In this document: piece after piece, positions 54,091 through 61,875 of the stretch | How positions within the stretch are numbered: the first letter of the stretch is position 1 | Layout of the letters: each line of letters starts with the position of its first letter | Source of the DNA: JAFDWI01 sp963764215 | GTDB lineage: Bacteria; Actinomycetota; Acidimicrobiia; Acidimicrobiales; Iamiaceae | Length of the DNA: 64,000 nt | Assembly (NCBI GenBank): GCA_963764215.1 | Contig: CAVXRS010000002.1 | Coordinates: 248,001 to 312,000 of the forward strand | Direction of reading: 5' to 3' | Position numbers and translations under genes: made by a program | The notes under the pieces: model-generated | What the model saw: the letters and a program-made list of their open reading frames with translations, nothing else | What the model was told of the DNA's origin: nothing | The model's database searches: none

Positions 54091-54999
54091 TCAGTACCGC
54101 AGACCGGGCGCCCGCGTGCCGAACACGTCGGTGGCGAGCTGGCGGCCGAGCTTGGATGCGTCCCAGCGGGTGGTCGTGGAGATGGAGGGGCCATCCGACC
54201 AACCGTGCATGAGCACGATCTTGTCGCCCACCGCCCGCAACACCTGGCCGGTCACCAACTGGGATTCATCGCTCGCCAGCCAGGCGACGAGCGGCGACGA
54301 AGTGGAAGGGTCCATCGGGTTGAATTCGTCTTCGGGGATCTCGTCCGCTTCGATCACCGCCGGCGCGTTGGGCATGGTGCCGGTGATGCGGGTCGCCGCC
54401 GCCGGACCGACACAGTTGACCGTGACCCCCATCTTGGCGAGCTCGAGGCTGAGCGTCTGGGTGAGACCGGCGATGCCGGCCTTGGCGGTGGCGTAGTTGG
54501 ACTGGCCGAAGTTGCCGACCAGACCGGCCCCGGAGGTGGTGTTGATGATCCGACCGGTGAAGGTCTCACCGGCCTTCGCGCGGTTGCGGAAGTGGATGGC
54601 CGCGTGCTTGGAGGGGGCCCAGGTGCCTTTGAGGTGCACGCTGATGACCGAGTCGAAGTCCTCTTCGTCCATGTTCCAGATCGCCGCGTCACGCACGATT
54701 CCGGCGTTGTTGACCAGAATGTCGAGCTTTCCGAAGCGGTCCACGGCCTGCGCGATCATCCGACCGGCACCCTCGTAGTCGGCGACGTTCTCATAGTTGC
54801 CGACCGCTTCGCCGCCACGCTCGGCGATCAGATCGACCGTCAGGTCCGCGTCCTTGCCGGTTCCCTCACCACTGACCGTCGAGCCCAGATCGTTGACCAC
54901 GACCTTGGCGCCGTGCTTCGCGAGCTCCAATGCGTGACCCCGGCCGATGCCGTGGCCGGCTCCGGTGACGATCGCGACCTTGCCGTCCAACATGCCCAT
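54091..54999 (-). CDS. Short-chain dehydrogenase, MFE-type hydroxyacyl-CoA dehydrogenase
   Basis: SDR of 302 residues, related to the dehydrogenase half of multifunctional beta-oxidation proteins and to Rv3548c. VTGAGHGIGRGHALELAKHGAKVVVNDLGSTVSGEG near residues 11-46, NNAGIVRDAAIW near 98, NTTSGAGLVGNFGQSNYATAKAGIAGLTQ near 152-180. Paralogous to the SDR at 28577. It heads the SDR-fadE30-ipdF operon, so its substrate is probably a hydroxyacyl-CoA of HIP breakdown. Operator site 8 and a TAGAAT -10 lie 68-89 bp upstream. Confidence 0.8.
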   Translation of the reverse strand: MGMLDGKVAIVTGAGHGIGRGHALELAKHGAKVVVNDLGSTVSGEGTGKDADLTVDLIAERGGEAVGNYENVADYEGAGRMIAQAVDRFGKLDILVNNAGIVRDAAIWNMDEEDFDSVISVHLKGTWAPSKHAAIHFRNRAKAGETFTGRIINTTSGAGLVGNFGQSNYATAKAGIAGLTQTLSLELAKMGVTVNCVGPAAATRITGTMPNAPAVIEADEIPEDEFNPMDPSTSSPLVAWLASDESQLVTGQVLRAVGDKIVLMHGWSDGPSISTTTRWDASKLGRQLATDVFGTRAPGLRY

Positions 55000-55066
55000 T
55001 GCTCAATGACCTTTCGTACGGGAAACGACCGACTCCGAGCACTGTGCGCGCTGCGACGGCCCTAGA

Positions 55067-55083
55067 TCTGACGAGGCGTCAGA
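55067..55083. promoter_or_regulatory. TCTGAC-N5-GTCAGA palindrome, site 8 (SDR-fadE30-ipdF)
   Basis: TCTGACGAGGCGTCAGA with perfect arms. On the minus strand the -10 TAGAAT (55083-55088) shares its last T with the palindrome, so the operator covers +1. Confidence 0.82.
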
Positions 55084-55151
55084 TTCTATTCGCTTGGTCT
55101 CCGGTCGGCGAACCTTCAGGTCCCGCGCCTGGACGACCGACGGCCCGTTAG

Positions 55152-55204
55152 CCGAAAAATTTGCGGGAGTGCCGCTGTGATCGGCAGGGCCGTGCAAATT
55201 TCGG
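55152..55204 (+). repeat. Copy B of a ~50-bp palindromic intergenic repeat
   Basis: Left end CCGAAAAATTTGC (55152-55164), core GTGCCGCTGTGATCGGC (55169-55185), six bases, right end GTGCAAATTTCGG (55192-55204). Core, spacing and right end match copy A at 33654-33708. It lies beyond the 3' end of the acyl-CoA ligase gene. Confidence 0.58.
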
Positions 55205-55228
55205 AGGTGGGGGGGTCGTGCCTGGACG

Positions 55229-56812
55229 TCAGTCCGAATAGCGCTCGCGCAGCTCGTTCTTGACGATCTTGCCCGATGCGTTGCGGGGCAGTTCGTCGAC
55301 ATGTTCGAGGCGTTCGGGCAACGCCTGGATGCGCAGCCCCTTGTCCTTGAGGAACTCCTGCATCTCGACCATCTCCAGCGGAGCAGCGTCGGCCTCCACG
55401 ACGACGACCGCCACGACCATCTCGCCACGCTCCTCGTCGGCCACCCCGACCACCGCCACGTCCCGGACCCGCTCGTGTTCGTACAACAGGTCCTCGACCT
55501 CCTTGGCAGAGACGTTCTCGCCCTTGCGGATGATCACGTCTTTCAGTCGTCCGGTGATGCGCACGTAGCCCTGCTCGTCGATGACTCCAAGATCGCCGGT
55601 CCGGAACCACCCGTCCGAATACCCGTCCACGTTCAAGGATTCGTCCAGATAGCCCCGCATCAGTTGCGGCGCCTGGGCCTGCAACTCGCCCTCCTCGCCT
55701 GGGCCCACGATCCGACCGTCCACCGGGGACACGGCTCGGAGCTGCACCCCGGGCATGGCCCGACCTTCGGTGTTGGCGAGCTTCTCGTCGGGGTCCCGCA
55801 CATGCCCCATGGTCAGGATCGGCGCCTCGGTGAGTCCCCATCCGGAGACGATGCCCTGTCCACCGAGCTCACGTTGGATGTCGTAGTGCAACTGCGGCGG
55901 CTTCGGGGCACCGCCACCGGGACAGTTGCGCAGATGGGGAAAGAGCTTCTCGGCACCGTGGGCGCGTTGGGCGGCGAGATAGGCCATGTGGAAATACGTC
56001 GCCGAACCGGCCATCGTCACGTCGTTCCGGGAGGCCAGCGCGGGTGTCTCGGCCGGGTCGAAACCCTCGGTGATCACGTTGGACAACGGGTACATCAGCG
56101 ACGAGCACAGCCAGATCGCCCCGGCGATGTGGGTCACCGGGAAGGCCATGAGGTTCCGATCGCCTTCGACACAGCCCAGGCAGTCGCACATGCCCCGGGC
56201 GGTGACGATGATGTCACCGTCGGAATGCTGGGCGCCCTTCGGGTCAGAGGTGGTGCCCGACGTGTACATCAGCCAGGTGACCGGCTCCTCGGCACGGGTG
56301 GCCGGTGGCTCCGCCGCATCCGGCAACGTCGCCGGGTCGCCCGCGGGTAGGTCCGGCGACGCAGTGAGGATCGCCATGTCCGGGGCCTGCGCGTCGCGCA
56401 CCCGCTCGGCCATCGCCACGTAGTCGAATCCGCGCCACTCCCCGGGCACGATCAGGAGTTTCGATCCGGCCTGATGGGTGATGAATCCCACCTCACGGTC
56501 CCGGTAGATCGGGATGATCGGATTCTGCACCGCACCCAGTCGACACAGCGCGGCGATCAGCACCAGTGAGGAGTGCCAGGTGGGAAGCATCCAGGTCACC
56601 ACGTCACCCGCGCCGATCCCGTGCTCGGCCACCAGACCCGCCGCAGCCCGCTCCGCGGCGTCGCGGTAGGCGCCATAGGTCATCTCGACCCCGGCCTCGT
56701 CGATGGTCATCACCAGGTCGGGCGATTCGGCGGCGCGCTTGGTGACCAGTTCCCAGATGTTGCGACCATCCAGCATTGGTGTCTCTCCTCCTGGCTGGGC
56801 CGGGTCCGTCAC
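55229..56812 (-). CDS. Acyl-CoA ligase, cyclohexanecarboxylate-CoA-ligase-like
   Basis: 527 residues, ANL superfamily. P-loop WLMYTSGTTSDPKGAQHSDGD near residue 185, GWGLTEAPILTMG near 330, WFRTGDLGVIDEQGYVRITGRLKDVIIRKGENVSAKEVE near 403-441 and the catalytic Lys in NASGKIVKNELRERY near 516. The closest general resemblance is to ligases of alicyclic acids, which suits ring-derived steroid fragments, but the substrate is inferred. TAAGCT (minus strand, 56852-56857) is the -10, overlapped by operator site 9. Divergent from the LLM gene. Confidence 0.78.
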   Translation of the reverse strand: MTDPAQPGGETPMLDGRNIWELVTKRAAESPDLVMTIDEAGVEMTYGAYRDAAERAAAGLVAEHGIGAGDVVTWMLPTWHSSLVLIAALCRLGAVQNPIIPIYRDREVGFITHQAGSKLLIVPGEWRGFDYVAMAERVRDAQAPDMAILTASPDLPAGDPATLPDAAEPPATRAEEPVTWLMYTSGTTSDPKGAQHSDGDIIVTARGMCDCLGCVEGDRNLMAFPVTHIAGAIWLCSSLMYPLSNVITEGFDPAETPALASRNDVTMAGSATYFHMAYLAAQRAHGAEKLFPHLRNCPGGGAPKPPQLHYDIQRELGGQGIVSGWGLTEAPILTMGHVRDPDEKLANTEGRAMPGVQLRAVSPVDGRIVGPGEEGELQAQAPQLMRGYLDESLNVDGYSDGWFRTGDLGVIDEQGYVRITGRLKDVIIRKGENVSAKEVEDLLYEHERVRDVAVVGVADEERGEMVVAVVVVEADAAPLEMVEMQEFLKDKGLRIQALPERLEHVDELPRNASGKIVKNELRERYSD

Positions 56813-56837
56813 GCTCGTCGACAGGCCCCGTACATTT

Positions 56838-56854
56838 TCTGACGGCCCGTCAGC
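56838..56854. promoter_or_regulatory. TCTGAC-N5-GTCAGA palindrome, site 9 (ligase / LLM divergent promoter)
   Basis: TCTGACGGCCCGTCAGC, one outer mismatch. It lies within the 70-bp region between the divergent starts, next to a -10 for each strand (TAAGCT minus; TACATT plus), and can affect both genes. Confidence 0.75.
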
Positions 56855-56882
56855 TTAGACGGGTGGCAACTAGGGTGCGGGC

Positions 56883-57758
56883 GTGGACTACTGGGCGTCG
56901 ATCGCATTTCTGGACACCGAGGTACAGCTCGAGGCGGCACGGTGTGCCGAGGAGTTCGGCTACGCCGGCGTGGCGCTCCCCGACCATCTGTTCTGGGCCG
57001 AATCGCTCGAGGCTGCCTACCCCTACACCCCCGACGGTTCCCCGATGTGGACCGCGGACATGCACTGGCCGGATCCCTGGGTGCTGATGTCGGCGATCTC
57101 CCAGATCACGACCCGGATCCGCTTCACGACCAACATCTACGTGGCACCCGCCCGCGACCTGTTCACCGTCGCCAAGGCGGTTTCGACGACCGCGGTGCTC
57201 TCCGGGAACCGGGCCCTGCTCGGATTGGCGGCCGGGTGGTGTTCTGACGAATTCGTCCAGACCGGACAGGACTTCGCCACCCGCGGCAAGCGGCTGAACG
57301 AGATGATCGAAGCCCTACGACTCCTCTTCGCCGGCGGCCCGACGAGCTATCACGGCCAGCATCTCGACTTCACCGACCTGAGCATCCAACCCGTGCCCTC
57401 GGCGCCGGTGCCGATCCTGGTGGGTGGCAACTCGAGGCCCGCGATGCGACGGGCCGCGACCCTGGGCGACGGATGGATCCCGGCGTCGAGCCCGAAACCC
57501 GACGAGTTCGCCCCGATGCTGGCCGAGGTGCAGAAGCTCCGCAGTGAGGCAGGGCGCGACAGCGACCCCTTCGAGGTGATCGTCGCGCTCGCCGCACGAC
57601 CCGATCCGGACCTGTACAGCCGTTTTTCCGACCTGGGGGTCGCCGGAGTGATGTGTGCACCGTGGCTGACCCGGGCCCCGGGCAAGGACCGGTACGGCTA
57701 TGACGCCGACCACGTCCGCTCATCCATGGAGCGCTTCGCCGACACCTTCATCCGTTGA
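56883..57758 (+). CDS. LLM-class F420/flavin oxidoreductase
   Basis: 291 residues. VDYWASIAFLDTEVQLEAARCAEEFGYAGVALPDHLFW opens a luciferase-like barrel; RIRFTTNIYVAPARDLFTVAKAVSTTAVLSGNRALLGLAAGWCSDEF near residues 80-124 includes the cofactor-binding strands; PVPILVGGNSRPAMRRAATLGDGWIP near 177 is the family signature. Paralogous to the LLM proteins at 23030 and 58495. GTG 56883 follows TAGGGT (56871-56876) by six bases, which fits a leaderless start. The reaction is unknown; the steroid-regulon context is clear. Confidence 0.8.
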   Translation: MDYWASIAFLDTEVQLEAARCAEEFGYAGVALPDHLFWAESLEAAYPYTPDGSPMWTADMHWPDPWVLMSAISQITTRIRFTTNIYVAPARDLFTVAKAVSTTAVLSGNRALLGLAAGWCSDEFVQTGQDFATRGKRLNEMIEALRLLFAGGPTSYHGQHLDFTDLSIQPVPSAPVPILVGGNSRPAMRRAATLGDGWIPASSPKPDEFAPMLAEVQKLRSEAGRDSDPFEVIVALAARPDPDLYSRFSDLGVAGVMCAPWLTRAPGKDRYGYDADHVRSSMERFADTFIR

Positions 57759-58436
57759 CCCTCGCGTACCGCGCGGCTTCTGGCCACTGACGGCCCAGAA
57801 CAGGATGCGGGCCATCGCTTCGCGCAGTTCGTCACGCGACGATCCCCACTCCTCGAGCCCACGCCGGTGGGCGGCGACGTTGGCCATCATCGACACCAGC
57901 ACCCCGGCCATCGCGGTCGGGCTGACCGCGTCGCTGTGCCGACCTTCGGCCTGCATGTCGGCCACCGCCCCGCGCAGGGCCTCCGCGGTTGCCGCGAGGT
58001 AGGTGGTGCGCACGTCCCGGAACCGACCGTCGCCCTCGAAGGTCGCCAGGTCGATCACCTTGAGAATGGCGCGATGCTCCTCCCAGAACGACAGGAACGC
58101 CTCGGCCACCTGCGTTGCGGCGTCGAACCCTTCCCGCCCGCGCCAGGAGGTGGTGGCGATCAACTCGGCGAAGCGCTCCCCCTCGGCCGAAAGCTCTTCG
58201 GCAAGGACGAGCACCGCGGCTTCGACGTCACCGAAGTACTGGTAGAAGGTCGCCGGCGAGGTCCCCGCCTCGCGGGCGATGTCCACGACTTTCAGGTCGC
58301 GGTATGCCGTGGTGTGCAGCATGTCCCGGGTGCATTCGAGCAGACGCTGACGGGTGGCCATGCCCCGCCGCCCGGGCACCCGACCGTCCACCGCGCGCGG
58401 CTCGCCGTCCTCGTTGAACGTCGTTCCCGAGGTCAT
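57720..58436 (-). CDS. TetR-family transcriptional regulator
   Basis: 238 residues. The helix-turn-helix domain (about 24-70) reads ATRQRLLECTRDMLHTTAYRDLKVVDIAREAGTSPATFYQYF, with the usual recognition helix TSPATFYQYF. The C-terminal ligand domain is helical, with FLSFWEEHRAILKVIDLATFEGD near residue 112. It is the only TetR-type regulator in the window and stands between the ligase/LLM pair and the fadD3 operon, so it is the best local candidate for the TCTGAC palindrome. It does not resemble KstR or KstR2 outside the HTH. Its own promoter has no copy of the palindrome. Its 3' end overlaps the convergent LLM gene by 39 bp. Confidence 0.82.
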   Translation of the reverse strand: MTSGTTFNEDGEPRAVDGRVPGRRGMATRQRLLECTRDMLHTTAYRDLKVVDIAREAGTSPATFYQYFGDVEAAVLVLAEELSAEGERFAELIATTSWRGREGFDAATQVAEAFLSFWEEHRAILKVIDLATFEGDGRFRDVRTTYLAATAEALRGAVADMQAEGRHSDAVSPTAMAGVLVSMMANVAAHRRGLEEWGSSRDELREAMARILFWAVSGQKPRGTRGSTDEGVGEALHG

Positions 58437-58494
58437 CGCCACCCGACCGAGATTACCGAGCGCCCCGGAACGTATGGAGGATGAGACCACGTGC

Positions 58495-59379
58495 TCATGT
58501 TCGGGAAGCCTTCCTGACCGGGTCGATGAACCGCTGCGCGTACCGGCTCATCGCCGCCATCGACGCGTCGAGGTCGCCCGGGTCGGTACGGCCGAATCCG
58601 AACGCCGACGTGAGGATCGTGTCGACCCCTCGGGCCTCGAGTTCGACGCACAGCTCCACTTCCGGTTTGGCGCGCACCCCGGTCGCGATCTCGAACGCCG
58701 AACCGCTCCGCCCCGCGTCGTCCCGCAGGTCGCGGAGACGGTCGAGGATGCCGAACAATTCATCAACCGGGTAGTCGAGACCGAGCCACCCGTCCCCGAT
58801 GGCGGCCGCACGCCGGATGGCCCGGTCGGTGTGACCCCCGATCAGGATCGGGATCGGGGCTGCGGGTGCCGGGGACATCTGTACCGGCGCGAACTCGTAG
58901 AACTCCCCGTGGTGATCCACCGGTCGTCCCGACCAGAGGGCACGCAGGATCTCGATCTGCTCCTCCATGCGCGCGCCCCGGCGGGCGAAGGGCTCGGCGA
59001 GTACGGCGAATTCCTCTTCCATCCACCCGGCCCCGACCCCGAGCGACAGTCGTCCACCGGCGAGAAACGACGTGGACGAGATCTGCTTCGCCGCGGCCAC
59101 CGGGTGCCGGTAGCCAAGCACGTAGACATTCGTGTAGAAGCGCAGACGTCGGGTCGCGGCGGCGCACGCAGCGATGGCCACGAGCGGGTCGAGCCACGGT
59201 GAGTCGGCGGTGTACGCGGGCATCCCGTCGGCGGAGTACGGATAGGCAGAGGTGAAGCCCACGGGGTAGACGATGTGGTCGCTGAAGGCCACCGCGTCGA
59301 AGCCGACCTGCTCGGCGTGCCGGGCGAGTGGGACGAGATGCTCAGCAGGGGTGAAGGTGAGGATCTGACAGAAGCGCAC
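58495..59379 (-). CDS. LLM-class F420/flavin oxidoreductase
   Basis: 294 residues. MRFCQILTFTPAEHLVPLARHAEQVGFDAVAFSDHIVYP, RRLRFYTNVYVLGYRHPVAAAKQISSTSFLAGGRLSLGVGAGWMEEEFAVL near 77-127 and PIPILIGGHTDRAIRRAAAIGDGWLGLDYP near 175 are hallmark stretches of the family. Paralogous to the proteins at 23030 and 56883. The GTG start lies 42 bp after the fadD3 stop, so it is probably the last gene of the isochorismatase-fadD3 operon under operator site 10. Confidence 0.8.
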   Translation of the reverse strand: MRFCQILTFTPAEHLVPLARHAEQVGFDAVAFSDHIVYPVGFTSAYPYSADGMPAYTADSPWLDPLVAIAACAAATRRLRFYTNVYVLGYRHPVAAAKQISSTSFLAGGRLSLGVGAGWMEEEFAVLAEPFARRGARMEEQIEILRALWSGRPVDHHGEFYEFAPVQMSPAPAAPIPILIGGHTDRAIRRAAAIGDGWLGLDYPVDELFGILDRLRDLRDDAGRSGSAFEIATGVRAKPEVELCVELEARGVDTILTSAFGFGRTDPGDLDASMAAMSRYAQRFIDPVRKASRT

Positions 59380-59421
59380 GTCGTCAGCCCGTCGAGGGGA
59401 TCGCCGCAGCGAACGAGGGGA

Positions 59422-61059
59422 TCATGCGTTCGCCAGGCGGTCACGGAGTTCGTACTTGAGCACCTTGCCCGAGGCGTTCAGTGGCAGCGCATCGACCACG
59501 TGCACGCTGCGGGGCGCCTTGAAGTTCGCCATCCGATCCCGGGCCCAGGCAACGACCTCGTCCGGGTCGACGGTCGCGCCGGAGGCGGGCACCACGAACG
59601 CCGCGCCGACTTCGCCCATGCGCTCGTCGGGCACACCGACCACGGCGACCTGGGCGAGATCAGGGTGGTCGGCCATGAGGTTCTCGATCTCGGCCGGGTA
59701 CGCGTTGAACCCACCACAGATGAACATGTCCTTGACCCGATCGGTGATCGTCAGGTTCCCCGCGTCGTCCATCACGCCGATGTCGCCCGTGTGCAACCAG
59801 CCCTGGTCGTCGATGGCCTTCGCGGTCTGCTCGGGATCTTCGAAGTAGCCCTGCATCACGTTGTAGCCACGCACGACGATCTCGCCGGGTTCACCCCGGG
59901 GCACCTCGTTGCCGATGTCGTCGACGACGAGGACCTCGACGTCGACCATCGCCCGTCCCGACGTCGTGGCGATGATCTCGGGCGGGTCGTCGTGTTGGCA
60001 GATCGTGGCGAACCCGCCCGCTTCGGTGAGCCCGTACGCGGTCACGACGGTGTCGAACCCGAGCACGTCCTTCATCTGTTGCACCAACGACACCGGGACG
60101 GCCGCTGCACCGGTGACGGCCAGCCGCAGGCTCGACAGGTCGTGGTCGGCACGGTCGTCCCGGTTCAGCATCGTCTGGTAGATCGTCGGCGCGCCCGGCA
60201 ACACGCTGATGCGCTCGGCTTCGATGAGCTGCATCATCGTGGGCACGTCGAAGGTGGCGAGGGGCACCATCGTGGCCCCCGCGATCGCACAGGCGACGAT
60301 GCCCGCCTTGTAGCCGAAGGAGTGGAAGAACGGGTTCACGATCAGGTAGCGGTCGTGGTCGCCCAGACCGACCGCGTCGACCCAGCCGGCCACGCAGCGC
60401 AGCAGTTGACCGTGGGCGCTGAGCACGCCCTTGGGTCGCCCGGTCGTACCGGAGGTGAACAGCATGTCGGCGATGTCCTCGGGTCGGCCGGCGTCGATCC
60501 GGGCGTCGAGATCCGCATCGGAGACCGCCTCCGACGTGGCGAGGAACTCGTCGAAGCCGATGGTGCCCTCGGGGGGATCGTCGCGCAGCACCACCACTGC
60601 TTCGAGCGCCCCCAGACCCGGGACCGGCCCGTCGGTGGCGCCCGGGTCGAGCGGCGCGGCAGCGGCCGCTCCTCGCAGCATCGCCACGTAGTCGTTGTCG
60701 AGGAACCCGTCCACGGTCACGAGTGCCCGGGCCCGGCTCCGGGCGAGAATCCAGGCCGCCTCAGCTCCCTTGTAGCGGGTGTTGAGCGGGACGACCATCG
60801 CCCCGGCGGACTGCAGACCGACGAGCGTGACGACCCATTCGGCGCAGTTCGGCGCCCAGATCGCCACCCGGTCACCAGGTTGTATCCCTGCTGCGAGAAA
60901 TGCCTTGGCCGCGGCACGGGACCGTTCGTGCACGTCGGACCACGACCAGCGCAGGTCGCCGTCGACGAGCGCCTCGGCGTCACCGCGACGGGCCGCGGCG
61001 TCGGCGAAGAGCTGGGGCACGGTGCCCCAGTGCAGGTCGGCCCGGGTGGCGTCGGTCAT
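59422..61059 (-). CDS. fadD3: HIP-CoA ligase FadD3
   Basis: 545 residues. FadD3 activates HIP, the C/D-ring propionate left after removal of rings A/B and the side chain, and so opens the C/D-ring pathway. RVAIWAPNCAEWVVTLVGLQSAGAMVVPLNTRYKGAEA near residues 66-103, LFTSGTTGRPKGVLSAH near 193, NPFFHSFGYKAGIVACAIAGATMVP near 236, AYGLTEAGGFATICQHDD near 340, GWLHTGDIGVMDDAGNLTITDRVKDMFICGGFNAYPAEIE near 413-452 and catalytic Lys in NASGKVLKYELR near 530 follow Rv3561. The ATG overlaps the preceding stop (ATGA). Confidence 0.88.
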   Translation of the reverse strand: MTDATRADLHWGTVPQLFADAAARRGDAEALVDGDLRWSWSDVHERSRAAAKAFLAAGIQPGDRVAIWAPNCAEWVVTLVGLQSAGAMVVPLNTRYKGAEAAWILARSRARALVTVDGFLDNDYVAMLRGAAAAAPLDPGATDGPVPGLGALEAVVVLRDDPPEGTIGFDEFLATSEAVSDADLDARIDAGRPEDIADMLFTSGTTGRPKGVLSAHGQLLRCVAGWVDAVGLGDHDRYLIVNPFFHSFGYKAGIVACAIAGATMVPLATFDVPTMMQLIEAERISVLPGAPTIYQTMLNRDDRADHDLSSLRLAVTGAAAVPVSLVQQMKDVLGFDTVVTAYGLTEAGGFATICQHDDPPEIIATTSGRAMVDVEVLVVDDIGNEVPRGEPGEIVVRGYNVMQGYFEDPEQTAKAIDDQGWLHTGDIGVMDDAGNLTITDRVKDMFICGGFNAYPAEIENLMADHPDLAQVAVVGVPDERMGEVGAAFVVPASGATVDPDEVVAWARDRMANFKAPRSVHVVDALPLNASGKVLKYELRDRLANA

Positions 61060-61719
61060 GGGTCCTCCTCGATGGTTTGGCCTGCCTGTCCCGTTGGCGA
61101 CACCGCGGACCACCGGTCGATCACGACGTCGACGGTGGTGATAGTCGCCAGCAGGGCGAGGGTGTGGTCGATGACCGCATCGGCATAGTCGGTGGGTATC
61201 CCGGCGACCGCGTCGCGTGGCAGCACGAACTGGTAGCCCAGGTTGACGGCGTCCATGACGAAGTTGGTCATACCGACGTTGACCGACACGCCGACCCCCA
61301 CGATCGTCGTGACGCCGAGGTTCCGCAGGATCGGGTCGAGGTCGGTGCCCGCCAGCGGCCCGAGACCGTGGAGGCGGGTGATCGAGAAGTCCTCCGGCTC
61401 GGGACCGAGCTCGGGAATCACCTGTGCGGCGGCGGTTCCGGCGAGCAGCTTCACCGGCGACTTGGCGACACCGTGGAACAGGCGTGCGTTGGCGTTCGCT
61501 CCCCGGCCGTCCGACCGGCGCGCCGCGAGACAGTGGACGACCGGCACGTCCGCAGCCCGGGCCAGCGCGGGCCAACGCGCCCAGGCGTTGGCGCATCCCC
61601 GCAGCCGCCTCGGCCAGCTGCGGGAGCGCGGACTGTTCGCCGATCACCCCGCCCTGGCATTCCTGGGTGACCAGCGCACAGCGCCGGGGGTCGAGCAGCG
61701 CGGCCAGGTCGACGGTCAT
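61056..61719 (-). CDS. Isochorismatase-family hydrolase (frameshift near 61560)
   Basis: About 221 residues, cysteine-hydrolase (isochorismatase-like) fold. The N-terminus PRRCALVTQECQGGVIGEQSALPQLAEAA holds the position of the catalytic Asp, here seen as TQE; the next frame after a break near 61560 gives VPVVHCLAARRSDGRGANANARLF and later GVGVSVNVGMTNFVMDAVNLGYQFVLPRDAVAG, where the usual catalytic Cys region reads GVSVNVGM without Cys. Loss of the catalytic Cys and Asp would argue against normal hydrolase activity. First gene of the fadD3 operon; TAGGTT (minus, 61728-61733) ends eight bases before the ATG. Confidence 0.7.
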
Positions 61720-61733
61720 GGACCGTCAACCTA

Positions 61734-61750
61734 CCTGACACTCCGTCAGG
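61734..61750. promoter_or_regulatory. TCTGAC-N5-GTCAGA palindrome, site 10 (fadD3 operon)
   Basis: CCTGACACTCCGTCAGG, symmetric arms, one mismatch in each outer base. It abuts the upstream side of the -10 TAGGTT of the isochorismatase-fadD3-LLM operon. The divergent CBS gene starts 126 bp away. Confidence 0.72.
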
Positions 61751-61875
61751 TTTCGACGGGTACGACCCAGTTCCGTCGAATCGAACCGATCCGGTGCATC
61801 GGGGTGCGAAACGTGCGACCATGGTGGGACCGGGTCGGCGATCCCCGGCCCGAGTTCTCCCCCATTGGAGGCGTC

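Noticed and set aside
58437..58494. Autoregulatory TCTGAC site upstream of the TetR gene
   Set aside because: No matching half-sites were found in this stretch.
59379..59421. CTGACGACGTGCGCTTCTGTCAGA near the LLM start as another operator copy
   Set aside because: The two halves are spaced 13 bases apart instead of five.
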